A stretch of DNA of 64,000 bases from VRUE01 sp963764365 (GTDB taxonomy: Bacteria > Actinomycetota > Thermoleophilia > Solirubrobacterales > 70-9), in contig CAVXSI010000002.1 in NCBI GenBank assembly GCA_963764365.1, positions 62,001 to 126,000 of the forward strand, read 5' to 3'. Under the pieces are notes generated by a model. That model ran no database searches and was not told where the DNA came from. It worked only from the letters and a program-made list of their open reading frames with translations. Below, one piece after another: positions 1 through 8,401 of the stretch. The position numbers were made by a program, and so were the translations under genes. Numbering within the stretch: position 1 is the first letter of the stretch; each line of letters opens with the position of its first letter.

Positions 1-1
1 C

Positions 2-109
2 ATCGAGGGTGCCCTGGTCCTGCTTTGGCGTCGGATCGTGGGCCCGGCAGCGGCACGGACGCTGCCGGATGCCCAGCGCGCGGTTGTCGAGCTGGCCGGG
101 AACGGCTGA
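2..109 (+). CDS. C-terminal end of a gene cut by the window edge
   Basis: An open frame enters from the left edge and stops at TGA 107-109. It reads as a plausible helical C-terminus (for example ARTLPDAQRAVVELAGNG). No start is visible and the family cannot be named from 35 residues. It converges on the minus-strand toxin-antitoxin pair that follows. It could also be a chance open frame in GC-rich DNA. Confidence 0.35.
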   Translation: MEGALVLLWRRIVGPAAARTLPDAQRAVVELAGNG

Positions 110-143
110 AATACATCGACGCCGGTGCGCCCGCCCTGAGGAT

Positions 144-536
144 TCAGGCCACAGCGAGCTTCGGAACAGGCGCCACCTCGCGCTCTGGCTCCTCGTCGGG
201 AACCTGGCGCTCGATGCCGATCAACAGATCCTCGTCCAACACGGCGAGGATTCGCTTGAGCACTGGGATCGTCGGGATGTGGTCGCCGCCCTCGACTTTC
301 GAGATGAAGGAGTGGGACGTTTCGGCCCGCTCGGCGACCTGCTGCTGGGTCAGATCCAGCTCGTAGCGGCGCTCCCGAATATGGGCAGCGATCCAATTCT
401 TCTCGCGCAGAACACGAATCGCGGCGTACTCGTCGCGGGCTTCGCGGTACTCATCGCTGCGCCCCGCACGGCTCTGGGCCGCCTCGGTCGCCGGCTTTCC
501 CTTCGGGCTGATGCGGTTGTCGACCTTAGCGCTCAT
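144..536 (-). CDS. XRE-family antitoxin (HigA-like)
   Basis: About 130 residues with a Cro/C1-type helix-turn-helix in the second half: the segment around RRYELDLTQQQVAERA and SHSFISKVEGG is the usual HTH_3 pattern, followed by IPTIPVLKRILAVLDEDL. It should bind the toxin encoded just upstream and repress the operon. I chose the ATG at 536 over an in-frame ATG at 599. The later start leaves a 31-nt gap after the toxin stop, and that gap holds an AT-rich palindrome suited to an operator. A long charged N-terminal segment precedes the HTH. The toxin-first order is that of HigBA systems. Confidence 0.75.
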   Translation of the reverse strand: MSAKVDNRISPKGKPATEAAQSRAGRSDEYREARDEYAAIRVLREKNWIAAHIRERRYELDLTQQQVAERAETSHSFISKVEGGDHIPTIPVLKRILAVLDEDLLIGIERQVPDEEPEREVAPVPKLAVA

Positions 537-545
537 GGCGACGAG

Positions 546-563
546 TTTATCTAAATAGATAAA
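546..563. promoter_or_regulatory. AT-rich palindrome, candidate HigA operator
   Basis: TTTATCT-AAAT-AGATAAA is a perfect 7-bp inverted repeat around a 4-nt spacer. It stands out as a rare AT-rich island in GC-rich DNA and sits between the toxin stop (568) and the preferred antitoxin start (536). An autoregulatory operator or internal antitoxin promoter is the likely role; this is inferred from position. Confidence 0.5.
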
Positions 564-567
564 TCTG

Positions 568-993
568 TCAACTCCTTCTTCGACTGGCAGGCGGAGCATC
601 TTGACCCGCCGCCCGTGGCGGCACTCGTGGTTTTGCGTCCATCCGTCGCTTGAAGTCCCTCATGCGGCGCTTCGCCGTCGCCTTCTCGACGGCCGGCACC
701 GCCCCGGTGTCCTTTTCGAACGCATGCAGCAAGACGATGAGGTTGCCGGAACGCTGGTAGAGGATTCGGTAGCGCGTGTTGGCGAAGCGGACCCGCAGCT
801 CGCGGAGCTCGCCATCGATCTGCGAGCTGATCGGGTACTCCGGAGGCGGCGCGTCGGGCGGCCTGCCGCTCAGCTGCTCCTCGACGTAGTCGTCGATCTT
901 TGCGGCCCGCTTCGCCGGCAGCGCCTCGATGAACCGATCGACCGGTTCGACCCCGCGCTTGTCGCGATAGTAGACAGCTTTTGTCCGCGCCAT
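568..993 (-). CDS. RelE/HigB-type toxin, phage Gp49-like family
   Basis: 141 residues. The core resembles HigB2/Gp49-like mRNA interferases: VYYRDKRGVEPVDRFIEALP at the N-terminus, then ELRELRVRFANTRYRILYQR and LIVLLHAFEKDTGAVP, then a basic tail (EKATAKRRMRDFKRRMDA). Members of this family cleave mRNA on the ribosome and are neutralised by the XRE antitoxin encoded next. The C-terminal extension rich in Pro, Arg and Ala is longer than in typical family members. The gene precedes its antitoxin, as in HigBA operons. Confidence 0.8.
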   Translation of the reverse strand: MARTKAVYYRDKRGVEPVDRFIEALPAKRAAKIDDYVEEQLSGRPPDAPPPEYPISSQIDGELRELRVRFANTRYRILYQRSGNLIVLLHAFEKDTGAVPAVEKATAKRRMRDFKRRMDAKPRVPPRAAGQDAPPASRRRS

Positions 994-1041
994 CCGCGGA
1001 GCATGGCAGGCGTTTCGGCGGGTTTCGGCGGCCTTCGGGCG

Positions 1042-1091
1042 GTCGCCACCATCACCCGCGTCACCGAGTCGCCGACGAATGGCTCTTCCGA
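1042..1091 (-). pseudogene. Remnant of a MaoC-like 3' end
   Basis: In one minus-strand frame this short stretch reads SEEPFVGDSVTRVMVAT. That closely matches the C-terminal end of the MaoC gene at 1940-2414 (KPCFVGDSVTRVMASAD). No matching upstream part is present, so it looks like a leftover 3' fragment of a second MaoC copy, now on the other side of the methyltransferase gene. Confidence 0.4.
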
Positions 1092-1149
1092 GCCTCGATT
1101 GTTTACCAGCTTCCGCCTAAACCAACTCCCTCGGGATCGAATCTGCCGA

Positions 1150-1929
1150 CTAGGCGACCGGGTCTCCGGCGACCACCAGACGCAGCCCGACGTCCAACTG
1201 GGGCTGCTGAAGGAGGTCGCCGTACCGCGCCTCCCAGGTGCCGTCGGAGAGATCTCTGCTCAGATGACGGATCGCGCTGGCGACCCGAGCCTTGGGAAGC
1301 ATCCTGAATACCGACGTGCCGTCGCGCACGCGCGGGTCGAGGTAGGCGCCGGGACGGCGCCAGAATGCCTGGTAGAAGCCGTCGACGCAGTCGTGTGGAA
1401 CAGGGACGGGTCGAAGCTCGACCTCACCGAGCGAAGACTGAAGCTCATCGCGCCAGAAACCCTCTTCCCGGTAGCGCGAGGTGATCAGCCCGTCCAGGTT
1501 GTCGAGGTAATCGCGCGTCAACCAGAAACGTCCGGCGGCAGCCGGGTCGGCGTTGAGGAGGAGGACGCGATCGCGCGCAACCCGCCGCATCTCGGCCAGA
1601 CCCGCCTCGCGATCCCTCCAGTGATGGTCGCTGATGATCGCCATCGCCACGTCGAAGCTATCGTCCTCGAAAGGCAGTGCTTCGGCGCTCGCCTGGATCG
1701 CCGGGGCGGCGCCCTCAGGACGCTGGGCGATCATCACCGCGGACGGCTCGACCGCGGTCAGCTCGCGACTGTCGGGCTCGTAGGAACCCGTTCCGGCACC
1801 GACGTTGAGCACCGTCCGCGCCTCGCCAAGCGCCGCTTCGATGTGCGCGGCGATCCTCGGATCTGTACGTCGGGCCGCGGAGTAGCCTCGACCCAGTTCG
1901 TCGTAGGTCGCGGCGTCCGCTGGGCTCAT
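1150..1929 (-). CDS. Class I SAM-dependent methyltransferase
   Basis: 259 residues with the Rossmann methyltransferase order: motif I VLNVGAGTGSYE near residue 40, an acidic strand end (LTAVEPSAVMIAQ), motif II-like EALPFEDDSFDVAMAI and then LAEMRRVARDRVLLLNAD. This matches the Methyltransf_11 type. The substrate cannot be told; small-molecule or lipid targets are usual. It starts 10 nt after the stop of the MaoC frame, so the two are probably co-transcribed. Confidence 0.8.
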   Translation of the reverse strand: MSPADAATYDELGRGYSAARRTDPRIAAHIEAALGEARTVLNVGAGTGSYEPDSRELTAVEPSAVMIAQRPEGAAPAIQASAEALPFEDDSFDVAMAIISDHHWRDREAGLAEMRRVARDRVLLLNADPAAAGRFWLTRDYLDNLDGLITSRYREEGFWRDELQSSLGEVELRPVPVPHDCVDGFYQAFWRRPGAYLDPRVRDGTSVFRMLPKARVASAIRHLSRDLSDGTWEARYGDLLQQPQLDVGLRLVVAGDPVA

Positions 1930-1939
1930 CGGCGGATCG

Positions 1940-2414
1940 TCAGTCGGCCGACGCCATCACGCGGGTGACGCTGTCGCCGACGAAGCACGGCTTTTCGCCG
2001 CCCTCGACCTCGAGCGTGAAGCGGGTGACCGACTGCCACCAACCGCCGCCCGCGTCGTCCACGGAGACGATCTCGGCACGGGCGCGGACTCGGGCGCCGG
2101 CGGGGACCGGGTGCGGGGAAGCGGATCTTGTTCCAGCCGTAGTTGACGCCGAGGGCGAAGCCGGTGGAGGAGATCAGCTGCTTGCGGAAGCCGTCGACCA
2201 GCGAGAGCGTGAGGTTGCCGTGGGCGATCGTCGTGCCGAACGGGCTCTCCTTCTTCGCCCGCTCGACGTCGACGTGGATCCACTGATCGTCGCCGGAGAG
2301 CTCGGCGAAGGTGTCGATGTCGGCCTGGGTGACGGTGCGCCACTCGCTCGGCCCGATCTCCTGGCCGACCAGCGACTGCATCCCCTCGACGCCCTCTATC
2401 TCGACGGTTGCCAT
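1940..2414 (-). CDS. MaoC-like (R)-hydratase, frameshifted
   Basis: The N-terminal part (MATVEIEGVEGMQSLVGQEI, then the hydratase-2 signature FAELSGDDQWIHVD and AHGNLTLSLV) is a MaoC dehydratase with a single hot-dog fold. Such enzymes hydrate 2-enoyl-CoA in fatty-acid or PHA metabolism. The frame breaks at the run GGGG 2115-2118. With one base fewer there, the protein continues normally (RFPHPVPAGARVRARAE and on to CFVGDSVTRVMASAD) to TGA 1940-1942, giving about 157 residues. The rest of the gene is intact, so this is either a sequence error or a recent inactivation. The active-site Asp and His (D and H of GDDQWIHVD) are present. Confidence 0.7.
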
Positions 2415-2489
2415 CGGCCGGCAGTCTAATTCAGATCCTGTAGTTCCGCACAGCACCGGAGCGCTCAGGTCGGTGGCAGCGGCAGCCGC

Positions 2490-3464
2490 TCAGGGGATCT
2501 GCTGCCGGAGCTCGCAGCCGGGGCTTCGCCGCTGGTCTCGGTCCGCGCCGCCATTGCATACGTCGGGCCGGCCCGCGCCGCCGTTCAAGCTGTCGGCGCC
2601 GGCCTGGCCGAAGAGCCGGTCGGCTGCCGCCTCGCCGAAGATGTGATCGCCGCCGCCGCCGCCGAGCACGGTGTCCTTGCCCGCCTGGCCGTGGAGGGTG
2701 TCCCCGCCTCCCTGGCCCAGCAGGACGTCGTTGCCGCCGCCGCCGAGGATCATGTCGTTGCCGCCGAGGCCGCAGACCAGGTCGTTGCCGCCCAGCGCCC
2801 GGATCACGTCGCGCTTCGGCGTCCCCATGATCACGTCGCGGCGGGCCGTGCCGTTGGTCGGGGGGCCGGGCTTGACGAAGATCGTCGGGGTCTTGCCGCG
2901 GCAGGTTGCCTTCCCCGTCTTCCCAGGTGGGACTTCGGGTTCGGCCGGCGGGCTTGAAGGAGTCTGTTCTTCTTCTTCCTTGCGTTTCTTTTCTTCTTCC
3001 TCTTTCTTCTCTTCTGCTTCTTCTTCGGAGCCATCGGGAACGGTCACGTGGACGGTGGCGCTGAGCACCCTCCCGAGCATTTCAGCCTGCAGGCTCGCGC
3101 ACTCGGCCGTGTGTTCGGGGGGGGCGCTTTTGGAGAAGTAGGTGTGGAAATACCAGTGGGTGCCAACCGCGGGAACATATTGAGGGGCCTTCAGCTCGTC
3201 ATCGAAGGGCGGGGTCAGGGTCGGTTCCGCGTGGGTCAATATGTCGGCGGTTCCCCTGAGGTATTCGTAGTCGAGCTTCCACCCTTGCGCGTTCGCCTGT
3301 TCGGGCCACTGAATGAACACGAACGCTTGGCAGTCTTGCGGAGTCGTGTTCCCGGCCCGGAACACCGCCGTCGCCGGCACGTCGATGACTTTCGACGCAC
3401 TCGCGGACGCCGGCAGCGCCGGCAGCAGGCCGAGCGCACAAGCCAAGACAACGAGACGACGCAT
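2490..3464 (-). CDS. Secreted RTX-type calcium-binding repeat protein
   Basis: 324 residues. The start is fixed by AAGGAGG just upstream and by a signal peptide (MRRLVVLACALGLLPALPAS). An unrecognised extracellular domain follows, then a Lys/Glu-rich linker (SEEEAEEKKEEEEKKRKEE). Next come about seven degenerate nonapeptide RTX repeats of the GGxGxDxLx type (GGNDLVCGLGGNDMILGGGG and so on). RTX repeats fold as a calcium-binding beta-roll, usually outside the cell. Cysteines at the edges of the repeat block are unusual. It is transcribed divergently from the LuxR-family gene, and a 24-bp palindrome lies between them. Confidence 0.8.
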   Translation of the reverse strand: MRRLVVLACALGLLPALPASASASKVIDVPATAVFRAGNTTPQDCQAFVFIQWPEQANAQGWKLDYEYLRGTADILTHAEPTLTPPFDDELKAPQYVPAVGTHWYFHTYFSKSAPPEHTAECASLQAEMLGRVLSATVHVTVPDGSEEEAEEKKEEEEKKRKEEEEQTPSSPPAEPEVPPGKTGKATCRGKTPTIFVKPGPPTNGTARRDVIMGTPKRDVIRALGGNDLVCGLGGNDMILGGGGNDVLLGQGGGDTLHGQAGKDTVLGGGGGDHIFGEAAADRLFGQAGADSLNGGAGRPDVCNGGADRDQRRSPGCELRQQIP

Positions 3465-3545
3465 CCGTCCTCCTTTGGAATTTCCCCCACCGGGCACCGG
3501 TGCCATTGCAGCGTTCGCACCCGGGCTCCGCAACTCCGCGAGCGC

Positions 3546-3569
3546 AAGTTGGGCCGATCGGCCCAACTT
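3546..3569. promoter_or_regulatory. 24-bp perfect palindrome between divergent genes
   Basis: AAGTTGGGCCGA followed directly by its reverse complement, with no spacer. It lies between the RTX gene start (3464) and the LAL regulator start (3622). A dimeric regulator site is likely; which protein binds it is unknown. Confidence 0.5.
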
Positions 3570-3621
3570 TCACCGGTGAGTCATCCTACGTCTCGGGCTG
3601 GCCGCGAGTTCCACTAGGTTC

Positions 3622-6445
3622 GTGTCCCGTCCGACCCAAACCGCGTCGCGCCAGCCGGTCCCCCTGCCGGGTCCGTTGCTCAGCGCACGCGAGCGCCCCT
3701 GGCCGATGGTCGGCCGCGACGCCGAGCTGGCGGAACTGGCCGCCGCCTGGGGGCGGGTCGCGGACGGCGGCAACGAGACGGTGCTGGTGGCAGGAGAGCC
3801 CGGCGCCGGAAAGAGCCGCCTCATCGCCGAGGCGGCCGGGGCCGCCCACGCCGAAGGAGGGCTGGTCCTCTACGGCAGCGGCGAAGGCGCCGCCGAGACG
3901 CCCTACGCGCCGTTCGTCGCGGCCCTCGGCGGCCTCGACCGCCACGGGACAGGGCCGCTGAGCGAGGAGCTTCGCAGCTCCTCGCTCGGCGCCCTGGCCG
4001 GGGAGTCCGCCGGAGACGCTCTCTGGGGCCTGGGTGACGACCGGGCCAAACTGTTCGCGGCGGCGCTGGAGCTGCTCGAACGCATCACCCGCCACGGCCC
4101 GCTGCTGCTGGCGATCGACGACCTGCACGGCTGCGGCCCCTCGACCCTGGCCCTGACCCGGCACCTGGCTCGGGCGGGGAGCGGAGCTCCGTTCCTGCTC
4201 CTGGCCACATATCGCCCCACCGACGTCGACCCGAGCGGTGAGGTGGCCGGGGCAATTGCCGAGCTCAACTCGGAGGCCGGCTCCAGGCACCTGCAGCTCG
4301 GCGCCCTCGGGCCACCGGCCCTGCGCGAGATCGCCTCCTCGCTGAACCCGGACGCCGACGATGCCGCCCTCGACCGCGCCGCGGCGGCAGTCGCTCGCGA
4401 GAGCGGCGGCAACGCCCTCTTCGCCTGCGAGCTGCTGCGAGCGATGGGCGAGGTCGGGAACGCCCTCCGCTCCTGGTCCGCCCGCCCCCCGCTCGCTGCG
4501 GATGCTGATCGCCGCCCGAGCGCACGCCCTCGGCGAACCGGCCTTCGCCTGTCTGTGCGCCGCCGCGGCCTTTGGCCGCGCCTTCGCCCCGGCCGATCTC
4601 GCCGCGGGAACGGGGATCGACTCCGGGGCGGTCGAGGATTCGCTGCGAGCGGCCCAGCGGGCCGGCCTCGTCGCCGCCGACGGCGACGGCCGCTGCGCCT
4701 TCAGCCACGCGATCGTCGCCCACTGCCTCTACGAGGAGATCGAGCCCGCGGCGCGGGGGAAGCTGCATCGGCGCTTCGGCAAACAGCTCGAGGCGGAGCC
4801 CGGGCTGCTCGCCGGCGAAGGCCGGTCCGCCCAGCTCGCCCACCACTGGTGGCGCGCCGAGCCGAGCGATCGCGAGCGGGCCACCCGCTACTGCGCCGAG
4901 GCCGGCGAGGCGGCGCTGCGCAGCAACGACCACGAGCTGGCGGCGAGCTGGTTCGAACGGGCGCTGGAGCGGCGCGGCGAGGACCGCGACGACGTCGAGC
5001 TCTGCGACCTGCTGACCGGCCTCGGGGTCGCGCTCCGCTACACGAACCAGGAGCGCTCGCGCGAATGCCTGCTCAGAGCGGCGCGCCTGGCCGACCGCCT
5101 CGGCGAGGTCGATCGGCTGGTCGCGGCGGCGCTCGCGAATCACCGCGGCTTCGTCTCCCAGGTGGGCGGCTTCGACCGCGAGCGCGCCGCGATGCTGCGA
5201 CGCGCCGGAGAACGGCTCGACGGCAGCGGCCCCGAGTCGGCCCTGGTGCTCGCCCAGCTGGCGCTGGAGCTGACCTTCACCGACCAGGTCGACCGCCGTC
5301 GCTGGCTGGCGGAGAGCGCTCTCGTCGCAGCGCGCAAGTCCGGCGACCGCCGCGTCCTCGCCCAGGTGCTGGTCCGTTGCCTGATCGCCCGCTGGGACCC
5401 CGACAACGCCACCGAGCGGATCGCGATGGCAGCCGAGAGCATCGAGATCGGGGCCGAGCTGGATGAGCCGCTCGAGCTGTTCCACGCCCTCCACTGGCAG
5501 GCGGTGGCGCAACTGGAGATCTGCGAGGTCGAGGCCGCGGCACGCTCGCTGCGCGAGCAGGAACGGATCGCCGACCGGACCGGCGACACCACCGCCCGCT
5601 GGCTGTGCGAATGGGCGGAGTCGCTGCATCTGTCCCTGCACGGGCAGCTCGAGGAGGCCGAGGCCCGTGCCCAGCGGGCGGTCGAGCGCGCCAGGCACAG
5701 CGCCCAGCCCGACGCCCTCCCCCCCTACATCAGCCAGCTCTGCAGCATCCGCTGGCAGGAAGGGCGCATCGGCGAGCTGGCACCGCTGCTGGCGCAGGCG
5801 CTGCACCGGTACCCGGGGCTCCCGGGCTTCCGCTCCCTGGTGGCGCTCGCCAACGCCGAAGCCGGCGAGCTCGCCTTCGCCCGCGAGGTGTTGAACACCG
5901 ACGTGGCGACGCGATTCGAGGCGCTGCCACGCGACCCGATCTGGATCGCCACCGTCGTCGACTACGCGTACGCGGTCGCCCGGCTCGGCGACCGCGAGGC
6001 GGCAGCCCTCCTGCACAGGATGCTGGACCCCTACCGCGGGCGACTGGCGACGACCACCGTCGCCGTCTGGGGGGTCGTCGACCACCCCCTTGGCCGACTC
6101 GAGCTGCTATTGGGCAAAGACGAAGCGGGCCGGCGCTCGCTGCGCGCCGCGATCGACGCATACGCAGCGATGGGGGCACCGCTGTGGAAGGCGCGGGCCG
6201 AGTCCGACCTCGGCGCCACCGGCGCGCCGGCCGAGTCGCCGCTGGACGCTCGGATCGCCGCTCTCGGCCTGACCGAGCGCCAGGCAGAGGTGACGCGGCT
6301 GATCGCCCGCGGGCTCTCCAACCGCGAGATGGCGACGGAGCTGCAGGTCTCGCCCAGCACCGTCAAGCGCCATCTCGAGAACGTCTACAAGCGCACCGGG
6401 GTCGGCTCGCGGGGGGCGCTCGCCGCGCTGCTGCAGGACCGTTGA
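3622..6445 (+). CDS. LAL-family LuxR transcriptional regulator (AAA ATPase-TPR-HTH), frameshifted
   Basis: About 940 residues in two frames. The N-terminus has an AAA/NACHT-like ATPase: MVGRDAELAEL, Walker A VAGEPGAGKSRL and Walker B LLLAIDDLHGCG. A long helical TPR-like middle follows, and the last 65 residues are a LuxR HTH (LTERQAEVTRLIARGLSNRE, VSPSTVKRHLENVYKRTG). These are the features of large ATP-binding LuxR (LAL/MalT-like) activators. The frame shifts by +1 between about 4455 and 4490, most likely in the run of six C at 4485-4490. Both halves are otherwise well conserved, so one extra C in the sequence is likely. The GTG at 3622 is used; ATG 3706 is an alternative. Confidence 0.8.
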
Positions 6446-6787
6446 CCGGACATTTGAATGCATCTCACTTCACCCGGCGAGAATTCTCAGCGGCGCATGC
6501 CGGGCAATCGCCTCGACTTCCGCGTCTTCGCAGAGCAGCTCGGCGTCGTCCAGCGCGGACTTCAAGCTCAGGTGAACGGGGCGGCGGTGTAGCCGTAGTG
6601 CCAGGGATTGCGTTTACGCAATAGTCGCCGCGCCCGCCCCCGGGAATCTTTCTGGCAGCGATCGGCATCGGCCTGGAGAGTCGCATCTTGGCTTCCCCGC
6701 TACCCCGCCGAGAATCCCGACGCGTTCTTGCGGCGGGTTGCCGCCGCCCGGTTTTCGCGCAGAGCGGCACTCAGCGCCGAGTCCGAA
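6446..6787. other. Gene-poor stretch with decayed coding sequence
   Basis: No intact gene is seen over about 340 bases. Short minus-strand pieces look like decayed coding sequence, including the peptidase fragment listed separately at 6568-6605. No RNA gene or clear terminator was found. Confidence 0.5.
6568..6605 (-). pseudogene. Remnant of an M15 (VanY-like) peptidase C-terminus
   Basis: The minus strand reads NPWHYGYTAAPFT then stop. The 24 bases encoding WHYGYTA are identical to those inside the M15 domain of the gene at 9536-10909 (EAWHYGYTAG). Upstream of this the frame no longer resembles a peptidase. It looks like the 3' scrap of a degraded D,D-carboxypeptidase gene. Confidence 0.4.
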
Positions 6788-7231
6788 CTAGGACACGTAG
6801 GCCTTGCGCACCATGGCGGCCGTCCATCGGTTCGTGCCGTGGGCCGGGGGGACATCCTTGCGGTTCAGCGCGTCGGCGATGTCTTCGAGAGACTTACCAT
6901 TCTCAAGCAGCGTCCCGATTTGTTTCCGCCGGGTGTAATCCCGCTGATTGCACTCCGTGTGGGACAGTCGAACGTTGTGGGGAACTAGCTTCCCGCCGGC
7001 CGACTTGAGGATCGGGTAGTGGTCGCGCGACGGCGCCCACTTGGTGCGCGCCGTTGTGACCGGATCGAACGCGCCGCGTCCCTTGTGGTGGTAGCACTGC
7101 GGCATCTCGCACCTCAGGGCGAGGAGCTGGCCGCGCTCGGCCATCTTCACAAGGACGTCTCCATTCTTTACGCCGAGGTCGCGCAGTTGGTCCGCGATTG
7201 ATCTATCGGCCACCCGCTGATCCTGACACAA
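6788..7231 (-). CDS. HNH-endonuclease-like protein with recombinase-like tail
   Basis: 147 residues. The middle has an HNH-like layout: CEMPQCYHH, then RDHYPILKSAGGKLVPHN and VRLSHTECNQRD, giving a possible zinc site plus the DH...N...H core. The C-terminal 40 residues (GKSLEDIADALNRKDVPP and NRWTAAMVRKAY) resemble the DNA-binding Recombinase domain that follows the catalytic part of large serine recombinases. A small DNA-binding nuclease from a mobile element is possible. I do not recognise an exact family. It stands alone between decayed sequence and the marR gene. Confidence 0.5.
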   Translation of the reverse strand: MCQDQRVADRSIADQLRDLGVKNGDVLVKMAERGQLLALRCEMPQCYHHKGRGAFDPVTTARTKWAPSRDHYPILKSAGGKLVPHNVRLSHTECNQRDYTRRKQIGTLLENGKSLEDIADALNRKDVPPAHGTNRWTAAMVRKAYVS

Positions 7232-7444
7232 GTACGCGAGAGGCCCCAGCGCGCGTCCGCGATAGTTTCTACCGACGCGTCAGGCTGCTTCCTCTTTTCA
7301 TGCAAGCCCGTCTCCGGCGCGGCTACTGCTCTCGCGTGGTTGCGAGCGCATCGGCAGATCCCGCCGCGCTCCCGCATCGGACGAATTGCGGGCGTCCAAG
7401 TCTTTCTGGCCGCGCTCCCGGAATGGGCGCAAACCGATAGTCCG

Positions 7445-7915
7445 CTACGACTCGAGCGCCTGGCCGAGCGCGCGGGTCAGCGAGCGCATCTCGTCCCTGG
7501 TGAGCTTCGCGCTGAGGAACGCCTCGATCACCGCGTCGTGGCTGACGCGCGCTTCGAAGAGCCGCTGGGAGCCCTCTCCCGTGAGGGCGGCGTAGGAGCT
7601 GCGCGCGTCAGCGGGATCGGGGATCCGCTCGACGAGCCCACGGCTCTCCAGGCGGCCGACCAAGCGCGTGAGCCCCCCAGAGGAGAACATCACCGCTTCC
7701 GCCAGGTCCGTCATACGCAGGCGACGGTCCCGGGCGTTGTCGAGAGTGATCAGGACGTCGAACTCGTTGACGCCGATCCGGTGCTCCGCGTCGAGTCGAG
7801 CATCGACCTCGCGCAGGACACGTCGAGAGAGCTGCAGAAGGCGGTGCCAGGCCTCCCTGCCTTCCATCGTCTTCCTGGGACCCGACCTTCCTCGACTTGC
7901 TTTTCGCTCTGCCAT
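7445..7915 (-). CDS. MarR-family transcriptional regulator
   Basis: 156 residues with the MarR winged helix: GVNEFDVLITLDNARDRRLR, MTDLAEAVMFSSGGLTRLV (recognition helix) and the wing GLVERIPDPADARSSYAAL. Family members are dimeric repressors released by small ligands. The gene is divergent from the 95-residue barrel protein at 7964, and a near-perfect 20-bp palindrome in the gap is the natural operator. It therefore probably represses itself and the neighbouring gene. Confidence 0.9.
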   Translation of the reverse strand: MAERKASRGRSGPRKTMEGREAWHRLLQLSRRVLREVDARLDAEHRIGVNEFDVLITLDNARDRRLRMTDLAEAVMFSSGGLTRLVGRLESRGLVERIPDPADARSSYAALTGEGSQRLFEARVSHDAVIEAFLSAKLTRDEMRSLTRALGQALES

Positions 7916-7924
7916 GTGTTAGTT

Positions 7925-7944
7925 AGTTGTCTTGCAAGATAACT
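7925..7944. promoter_or_regulatory. Candidate MarR operator
   Basis: AGTTGTCTTGCAAGATAACT is a 20-bp inverted repeat with one mismatched pair. It is centred in the 48-bp gap between marR and the divergent gene. The TATCTTGCAAGATA-type core is typical of MarR-family sites. Confidence 0.7.
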
Positions 7945-7963
7945 ACTTTATCAGGAGGCCCTG

Positions 7964-8251
7964 ATGGTCGTGCTTGTCGTTCATCACAAGGTCCGCGACT
8001 ATGACGCGTGGAAGATCGTCTTCGACGAGCACGAGCAGGTGAGGCGCGCCCACGGAGAGACGGAGCACCGCGTCTACCGCGACATCCGTGACCCGAACCG
8101 CGTCGTCGTCCACAACGACTTCCCCTCCGAGGAGGCCGCCCACGGGTTCATGGAAGATCCCTCACTGAAGGAGGTCATGGAGCGCGCCGGCGTCGAAGGA
8201 GAGCCGGGGATCAGCGTCATGGAGTGCGCAGAGCGTAGGCCCTACGTGTGA
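7964..8251 (+). CDS. Small dimeric alpha/beta-barrel (ABM-like) protein
   Basis: 95 residues behind a clear AGGAGG site. The pattern HHKVRDYDAWKIVFDEHEQV, then HRVYRDIRDPNRVVVHNDFP and a final helix and strand, matches stand-alone antibiotic-biosynthesis-monooxygenase/cyclase-like ferredoxin folds. Many such proteins are annotated only as hypothetical. The divergent MarR gene and shared operator suggest induction by a small compound, perhaps a phenolic or quinone. The catalytic role is unknown. Confidence 0.7.
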   Translation: MVVLVVHHKVRDYDAWKIVFDEHEQVRRAHGETEHRVYRDIRDPNRVVVHNDFPSEEAAHGFMEDPSLKEVMERAGVEGEPGISVMECAERRPYV

Positions 8252-8401
8252 GAGGCCAGCTATCTGAATATCCCTCACCTGATCAGGACCTCGTCGGATT
8301 TCACTTAACGTCGGGAGCGCCGTCCGGGACTGGGTAGGCTGGTCGCATCGCAATAGATCTACTCGCACGCTCGAGCGGCGCGCGGCGACCTGGAGGTTGG
8401 C

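Noticed and set aside
601..1968. A 455-codon plus-strand open frame
   Set aside because: It runs antisense to the toxin and the methyltransferase, both of which show clear family motifs. Its composition is that of a GC-rich shadow frame.
2500..2830. Dense GGC/GCC repeats in the DNA
   Set aside because: They are the codons of the Gly/Asp-rich RTX repeats in the secreted protein, not a DNA repeat array.
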